Below, piece by piece: positions 57,814 through 64,000 of a DNA stretch of 64,000 nt. The DNA is from Endocalyx cinctus (taxonomy: Eukaryota > Ascomycota > Sordariomycetes > Amphisphaeriales > Apiosporaceae), in NCBI GenBank assembly GCA_001600455.1, contig BCKC01000008.1:779345-843344 (forward strand), written 5' to 3'. Numbering within the stretch: position 1 is the stretch's first letter; the number at the start of each line of letters is the position of its first letter. Below the pieces are notes generated by a model. The model was given only the letters and a program-made list of their open reading frames with translations. It was not told the origin of the DNA and did not search any database. The translations under genes and the position numbers were made by a program.

Positions 57814-59442
57814 TCAAAGCTCGCCAAAAACAATTTCCTTCTTTGGCTTCTCGGGTCTCACGTCTGAAGAGATGAGCCGATCTTCGCCGTCGACGAACGG
57901 CAACAGCCGATCGATCAAATCCTCGACGGTGATCTCTCCCTCTCCTTCTTCTTCCTCATCCTCCACCTTCGATTCCCCGTCTTCCACGCCGTCACTCTTC
58001 GGCTTGCGCGGCGGGAACAGCATGCTATCGACGACCTGCACGACGCCGTTCTTGGCGAGGCGGTCCTGGCCCGCGACCTTGACGGCGCCGTTGACCTTCA
58101 TGGTGACGAAGCCGAACCAGCGCGAGATATCAACCGACAAAGACTTGCCGGGCAGGAGGGTCGGCAGGTCGATATGATACCGTTTGCTGATGCCGTTCAT
58201 ATTCTCGCCCTCCTCGTCCTCCTTGGCCGGGTTATCCAGCTCGTTCCTCTCGACGCCGTAGTACGCGTCCGTGTACAGGGTCTCGTTCGCGACCACGTGG
58301 TACTTGAGGAGCGCCTTGAGGAAGCCGAGACCCTTTTCCGTGTTGAAGAGGAACGCGTTCGCGCGCGGCCCGAGCTTCCGGAAGGCCGCGTTCGTCGGCG
58401 CGAAGAAGGTCAGGCCCGTGGCCGCGGACGAGACGAAGGCGTCGTTGTGCAGGAGGCCGGTCTTGTGGGCCGCGAGCTCGAGCGTGGAGAAGGCGGACGG
58501 GAAGAACGAGACGAGCTTCTTGACCGGCGGAGGCGGGACGAGGATGCTGTCGACGCCGTGCGCCATGCCGTTCTTGCAGAACTATGATACGTTAGTCTTC
58601 CGATCCAGTTTAGTGGTTTCATATGCTCCGCCTCCCCCTTTTAATACGAAGAAAAGATATATCGGTGGTTTCGCATAAGCAAAGGAACTTACCAGGTTCG
58701 TCATAATCACTTTGCTATAGAAGTTGATCCTCACCCCGAACAGACCAACGCTCACACGTAGACGCTGGGGTCTTCCACCCAGGGCCTCCTCCTTCAGCGC
58801 CGTCGGTATGGTGTGATGAGCCACGACGCGGCCGGCGGGGAAGTAGCCGGGAATGACGTGGTACTTCATGATCTTCTCGACGAACTCCTTGGGGGGTTTC
58901 TCGTGCCCCTCGGGGATCTTCTCGAACGCCTTGTCGATCGGGACCATGACGGTCGAGTTGGTCGACGTGCTGTTGAGCGTCTCGACGAGGTCCGGGTAAT
59001 CCTCTATCAAGGCGGCGAACCTTTTCGTGAAGTTGGACGCCTGGATCGCCTGGTAGACCGTCAGGTTCGTGGTCCCGTGGTGGCCCGGCCTACCCACGTG
59101 GCCGTTGTTGTTATCGCCGACGTTGTTGTTGTCGTCGTCATCTCCCGAGACGAAGTACGACGGATGCAGGAAATCGGTCATTTCGGACTCCACGTCGATC
59201 TCGGGTACCAGACTGACGAGTTTGCGGGCATGCTCCTCGACGGCGTCGAGCGCGCCGTTGAACCTCTCCTCGGCCGTCTTGCGCAGGTCGTCAAAGGTAC
59301 TCGGAAGATCGTTCCACCACGAAGAAACGGTCTCTTCGATATCGTGCTTCGCGTCGAGGACCAGATTCTTGGCCGTCCCCTGGTCGGGAATAACGACGGC
59401 CGAGGCTGTCGCCACGAATGGCAAGAGAGTAGTGTACCTCAT
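57814..59442 (-). CDS. Secreted protein with two fasciclin (FAS1) domains (505 aa, 2 exons)
   Basis: Exons 59442-58693 and 58581-57814. The protein starts MRYTTLLPFVATASAVVIPD, a signal peptide. A linker rich in Asp/Asn (DDDDNNN, N-glycosylation sites such as NLT) precedes FAS1 domain 1 (about 125-265: VYQAIQASNFTKRFAALIED, TVMVPIDKAFEKIPEG, MKYHVIPGYFPAGRVV). The junction continues into domain 2 (about 275-430: FSTLELAAHKTGLLHNDAFV, GLTFFAPTNAAFRKLG, LLKYHVVANETLYTD, GVVQVVDSMLFPP), followed by an acidic tail. FAS1 proteins act in adhesion at the cell surface or wall; some fungal ones are vacuolar. No GPI signal or C-terminal span is seen, so it is probably soluble or wall-associated. Confidence 0.87.
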
Positions 59443-60563
59443 GATTCTCTTTCAAAATGCTTTGTTGTTGAAGTTATATCACGTTTCAAAAATATTATTA
59501 AACGGAAGGTTATTGAATGTTAAAATGGCCTCAACTTATAAAAATGAGGGCAAAAAAAAAGCAATATTTAGTTAAGTTTCAGAATATGCGATCCTTGCGT
59601 TTGTATAAGCCTACTCTTAGGGACAGGTAAATCGTATGTTCACTGCCCCAGAGGATGATTTCAGAACACCGAATGACGTCAACAAGTTGTGAAGGCTCGA
59701 GTCCGGGCTTAGGTAGTGTATGAGAGCGAGATCACTACTACTTGTATTGTATTGTATCAAGTTTGGACTACTTGGAAAGTTCGGATGAAACGAGTTAGGT
59801 TACTACATACGGTATTATAAGAATTATAAAAGAATTTAAATGGAAAATATCATGAGTAATGAAAATAACAATCATCCACGTCATGATTCTCAATCCATCA
59901 ATCCAGAGTTACCACAAGGATCTAATGTATGACAAAAAAAAAAGATAATCACGGATGGTTTCTCATTGGTGTTTCGGAGAGTTTATGGCGCAGTTCAGCA
60001 CCCCCTCCATCGGCGAGGGGGGAATACCGCGATCCCGACGGCTGGGACTTTGGGTGTATCAAGTACCTTGCGGTTACTGCGGTACGTAAGACTTTAAAAT
60101 ACCTTGGATCCGGTTCTTCCGTCGAGGCACGTCGTCTTAAGCGAATTTCACCATTTATATGTATACTACTGTACATAAGACTAGATCGAACCATCACTCC
60201 GCCGAGGTTTGCATCAAATTGAGGGACATTGTTGTTATTTGGGGATTGTCCGCAAATCCTAGGTTCCTGCGATGAATCGTTATCTGCAAGATGGTTAATC
60301 ACGTAAGCTCTTCCTTACTTTTCATCATGTTGTTACTTGTGAAGTGACGATATGTTACCGGGATAGGGTATAATAATAAACATAACCCTGCTTGTATCGT
60401 AAGCTACAGCCAGAAGTAAATATAGGTGAACAGGTGATAACATAACAACATCTCACGTCTTGGCCTATGAGCAAGTAAAATTTGTAACTACAAAAAATTA
60501 ACTTAAAACATTGCCTAGGAATATTTTGTGAACAAGCCGCCATCCGTCAAGATTCATATCATC
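59443..60563. other. Intergenic region
   Basis: About 1.1 kb. A more GC-rich patch (about 59940-60240) is open on both strands for ~100 codons without family features and could be a decayed fragment. The rest is AT-rich. Confidence 0.4.
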
Positions 60564-62702
60564 TCAGACCCTGCCGCCTCCAAACCCAGCCGCGAGGCGT
60601 ATCGGTTCTGTCCTCGCCTGGCCTTGCCTTCCCGCGGAACCCTGCACGAAAGCATCGACGATCTTGACGCCGTTCTGCACATCCACCGCAGCCCACCTCT
60701 GTTCCCTATTTTTATACTGACGTATCTTCTTATTTGGACCCGATTCTCCCTGCTCTTCCGAGGCTTCGGCTTCTAGGTCGACGCCGACTTCGTCTAGCAG
60801 TACTTCGACTACCCACGCGTAATTAACCTCCTTTTTCTTACCCGTAGTCGTAGTATTATTAATAGCAGTACTGCTGTTATCAGTAGTAGTAAGAGGCGCT
60901 ATAACCGTAGACGCGAATAAAGCCTCGACATCCCCCCGCGTCCGCGGCACCCTCGTGCACAGGAGGTGCAGGTCCAAAAACTGCGTGAACGTGAGCCCGA
61001 AGGTAGGTTTATTATTGCGACGGCTCGTCGGCCCCGGCGCCATCGCCGCGCCGTATCCGTAGCTATCTCCTCCTCCTCCTCCTCCTCCTCCTCCTCCTCC
61101 TGTTTCCGATACTCGGTTGAATATGGAGCGGAGCGTGGGTTCGAGGGGTCGTGCGGGTCGTTCGGTTTTGGTATTGGCGTTGTTATTGTTGTTGCGAGAT
61201 AGATGATGAGAAGAAGAAGAAGGCGTCGGAGAGTTGGTAGAGTTTAGAAGCATAACTAAAGAAGGCCCCGAATCCGCTCGCGATACGTGTCGCAGGTGCG
61301 AGGATAGTAGCTGTAGGCACGTGTGCGCGTCCGCTCTGTCTCGCTGCGTGAATAGGGTCGTTAGAAGGGAGGAGAAGTGCGTTATGAGGATGATGTCAGG
61401 CATGGTGGATGTGGGTGCGGTGGCGTTTTCTTCTGATGGTTCCAGGTGGCCTGGCGGCTCTGAAATTGGATGTATTGTTGATGGCGATTTTAGTAGCTCT
61501 GCATCGGGTGGCTGTGAGGGAGGCTTCACGGGTTCGCCGGTCTGTACAGTAGCTCCCACTTCCGCGTCCGCTGCCGACGACGCAAGCGAAGAAAGTTCAT
61601 CTTCATCTTCGCTATCTAAAATCACTTCTGTCCGAGGTCGGGTAATAGAATCGGTCCTTGACGTCTCACTTATCCGTAGCTGCGGGAGTTCGACCGTCTC
61701 TTTGGGAGGTGACATAGGCGGAGGAACGAGTAAATCCACTTGATCGCTTTCTCTATCCGCGGCCTTCTCGCCTCTCGCGTTTGTATTAACCGTGCCAGGT
61801 TCTAATTCATCGTGCACCTCCTTGTTGCTGCCTGCTTTGGCGTCTCCCGCGACATCGGATCCCGGAGAAGATGGACTTCTAGTTTCCAACTCGGTAAGGA
61901 CCTCCCACAGGCCTTCAATATCAAAAACGCGCGAAATGGAGATGAACCCTAGACAGCGCTTTACCTCGCTATCGACCTCGGTAACATCTTCGCTCAGCTC
62001 GGCGACGATCTGCGATTTAAGAACGTCTACTAGCACGCGTAAAATAGCCGCTTCCGCCTGCGTCGTGACGATAGCCACGCGAGGTTGTCTCGCGTTCGCT
62101 TGAAAACCGAAATTACCGGTCCTCCGCGAAGTTCCACTAGAAAGAAGGCAGTGCGTGATCGTTTGTAGGCCGAGCTAATTAATGTGAGGAAATGCATCGT
62201 CAGTTTTGATCCATAACTATCCAGCAGAAGAAGTAGAAATAGATATGAGAATGAGGACCAAAAAAAAAAAAAAACTATAACCTACCAAAAGGCCAAAATC
62301 CTCAACTTCGGCACTCACGCCAACCACGCCGCCGCCGAAGCCGCGATCCAACAACACCTCGCGATCAATCTCCTCGCATCCCGTTTCTAGCCTCACTCCT
62401 ATTTCCCTTCTTTTTCTTCTCTCCATCTCGATCGCGTAGAGTACATCTCCCGAAACGGGTTCGAGGGGTATTGGATGAGCTTCTTCTTCTTCTTCATTAT
62501 CATTATTTGTGAGATCCCTGGTCAAGTCAGGATCTAAAAGCTCGGCGAGACGGCCGTCACCCGCCGCTGGCCCAGGAAGACGTGACGGAGAAGACGGTAA
62601 ATCCTCCGCCTCGTCGTGGTTATCGTCTTCTACATCCTCATCCTCATACACGTGGTCCAATACCGCATTGGTGTGACCATCTATCTCCGCATCCGTCTCC
62701 AT
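60564..62702 (-). CDS. RecA/Rad51-like ATPase-fold protein of filamentous fungi with degenerate Walker A (675 aa, 2 exons)
   Basis: Exons 62702-62286 and 62174-60564 (phase 0; donor GTAGGT, acceptor ATTAG). The junction creates RLETGCEEIDREVLLDRGFG, GGVVGVSAEVEDFGLLLGLQ, TITHCLLSSG, which follows the RecA/Rad51-paralogue outline: a 'TG...LD..L..GF..G.V..I.GE' loop, a P-loop position, then 'l..Q...H.L'. The P-loop GKT/S is absent (S-A-E-V-E-D-F-G instead). A later PRVAIVTTQAEAAILRVLVD and a Walker-B-like PDIILITHFSSLLTTLF with SSHLRHVSR and LVMLLNSTNSP fit strands 3-5 of the core. Long acidic, Ser- and Asn-rich insertions and a Gly12 tract interrupt the domain. It is probably a recombination-type factor that may have lost ATP binding; this is inference from fold outline only. 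Confidence 0.68.
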
Positions 62703-63707
62703 GTGTTTAGAGGGCGTTTACTTTTCTTCTGACCAGCCGTTAACACGTTGCCAAGAAATTGCCGTTCTGAAAGTAAATCGTCACCTGAACGGTAGCATAT
62801 AAAACTACCGCGTGATAAAATTATTGTAGTAGTGGCGTGTGAAAAGCCCCGTCTGTTTGTGCTGTCGTGTAAAATTGGGAGGGCAAAGTTGAAGGGTGTA
62901 TGTTTATGACCGGGAGATTATATTGAATTGAACCAGTAGGGGCTAAACTATAACAATATATCTGATTTAGGTATCTCCAACATCTCTAATTCAGACTTAT
63001 TATCATTACCATTACGATCACCTTAGATTTTATTTGTGATCATATTCTGATTACTTATTCTCTTTTCAGAGTGATTGCCAGGGTTCACTATTGTAAAACA
63101 TTAGGTGTATCTCTATAGGTATTTTAGCGTCATAAATATTATCACGGGCGAACACCCGCTCATCATAACACGACCCGTGATACTAAGCACATCAATTTTT
63201 CGAAGGTGTATAATAAAACTTTTTTTTTAAGAACGTTTTTCTATTATAATTCATCGCCGCCATTTCAATCTGTAAAAAAATGTCTTGACGAATGCCTACC
63301 GATGTGATACGCATACTATCTATGTAGCATACCTCCTAAAGTTGTGCGCATTTCATGCCAGTAATTGGCATTATTTAAATAACTCATATTTTGCAGTAAT
63401 CGATTACCCCTTCTCCCCTGCCGCCTCTTATTCTCACACAAACAAGATAAAAAAGGTATCCTAACAAACGAGAAAAAATCTCGTCTAAGACGATGGAAAA
63501 GGAGTGTCTTGAGAATATCGTCTCGATATAACTTGTCTCCATTCGAATGTTTCCTTAGCCCCATAAATCACACCTACACCGATGCAAGGCATAAGGGGAC
63601 TCATACAACCCCCCCCAGTGACTTTCATGTCATGTAGCGCCACTTGATATATGTATTATTTCTTGAAGCTGTTCCAATTCCTCGCGTGTGGCTCGCCCAT
63701 TGCTGAA
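62703..63707. other. Intergenic region
   Basis: About 1 kb, AT-rich; presumed promoter of the RecA-like gene on one side and 3' flank of the terminal gene on the other. A run of seven C lies near 63610. No gene seen. Confidence 0.45.
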
Positions 63708-64000
63708 TCACATGGCAGCGCCTGGTACGGTCTCCTTAGCCGGGGGTTCGGGTCGCTGTCGTCGTCCTCCCTTCAGACTCTTGACGCGCGAGAGGAATCC
63801 ACCGGGTGCCTGCTTCCCCTGACTGTCGCTGGCTTCCATCGTAGCATCTGAAGTTACTCTTCGTTCAAGAGTATAGCCCTGTCCAGACGGGCTAATCGGA
63901 GAGATCGGGTTGCTGTCCTTTCTCTTAACCGTAATCTGCTCCTCCGCTTTATCAAACTCGTTGAAGAACGGGTTCCTTTCGCCGTTGCTACCAGCCGATG
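63708..64000 (-). CDS. 3' end of an unidentified protein-coding gene (96 C-terminal residues)
   Basis: A minus-strand frame enters from the right edge at 63998 and runs open to TGA at 63710-63708. The peptide is polar and disordered-looking but shows local conservation-like patches: NPFFNEFDKAEEQITVKRKD, then ISPISPSGQGYTLERRVTSD, then GFLSRVKSLKGGRRQRPEPP, ending VPGAAM. Codon choice is GC-rich compared with the other two frames, which contain stops. This is probably the C-terminal tail of a larger protein; I do not recognise the family. Plus-strand ORF 63651-63851 is its shadow. Confidence 0.6.
   Translation of the reverse strand, partial: SAGSNGERNPFFNEFDKAEEQITVKRKDSNPISPISPSGQGYTLERRVTSDATMEASDSQGKQAPGGFLSRVKSLKGGRRQRPEPPAKETVPGAAM

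Noticed and set aside
60361..60563. Extra 3' exon for the RecA-like gene
   Set aside because: The frame ends cleanly at TGA 60564-60566 and the sequence beyond shows no acceptor with coding continuity.
1..64000. CRISPR arrays, prophage or bacterial mobile elements
   Set aside because: No regularly spaced repeats or bacterial-type genes; introns and gene content are those of an ascomycete nucleus.

Overview
This window reads as nuclear DNA of a filamentous ascomycete (Pezizomycotina, most likely a Sordariomycete). Genes carry short introns of roughly 50-145 bp with GTRNGT-type donors and YAG acceptors. Spacers are AT-rich and full of homopolymers. The protein set is fungal, including the fungus-specific V-ATPase c' subunit and several proteins of a type conserved only in filamentous fungi. 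Genus cannot be read from the sequence. All gene models were spliced by hand by requiring reading-phase continuity and family-like protein sequence across each junction; no transcript data were available.

Layout. 1-1.98 kb: AT-rich relic zone with two decayed genes (an aminoglycoside phosphotransferase-like gene with one in-frame TAA, and a fragment of a multicopy fungal family) and copies of a palindrome-bearing repeat with a tRNA-like A/B-box module. 2-12.3 kb: phosphoserine phosphatase, three small conserved proteins of unknown function, and V-ATPase c' (VMA11). 13.2-13.9 kb: dipeptidyl-peptidase III pseudogene. 16.2-20.2 kb: Rho1 exchange factor (ROM2/RGF type). 22.3-23.3 kb: DUF4336 protein. 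26.1-31.75 kb: two tandem same-strand coiled-coil genes of unknown function, plus a doubtful small ORF between them. 33.9-39 kb: divergent NSE4 (Smc5/6 complex) and VPS34 (class III PI3-kinase). 41.5-46.3 kb: a proline-rich unknown, mitochondrial enoyl thioester reductase (ETR1), and UBC13. 47.5 kb: a diverged repeat copy. 48.4-52.9 kb: SEA-complex/GATOR2 WDR59 homologue (MTC5/SEA3). 53.2-53.5 kb: a small secreted cysteine-rich protein. 54.7-62.7 kb, all minus strand: glutamate decarboxylase, a two-domain fasciclin protein, and a RecA/Rad51-like protein lacking a canonical Walker A. 63.7 kb to the end: the 3' end of an unidentified gene.

How it works together. There is no biosynthetic cluster or operon logic; this is ordinary housekeeping chromosome. 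Several genes touch related processes (VPS34, SEA3 and VMA11 in vacuole/TORC1/autophagy; NSE4, UBC13 and the RecA-like protein in DNA repair), but gene order gives no evidence that this is more than coincidence. The most unusual items are the 88-aa secreted 8-cysteine protein with a 6-nt first exon, the RIP-like palindrome/SINE-like repeat family, the RecA-like protein with a lost P-loop, the tandem coiled-coil pair, and the three decayed genes.
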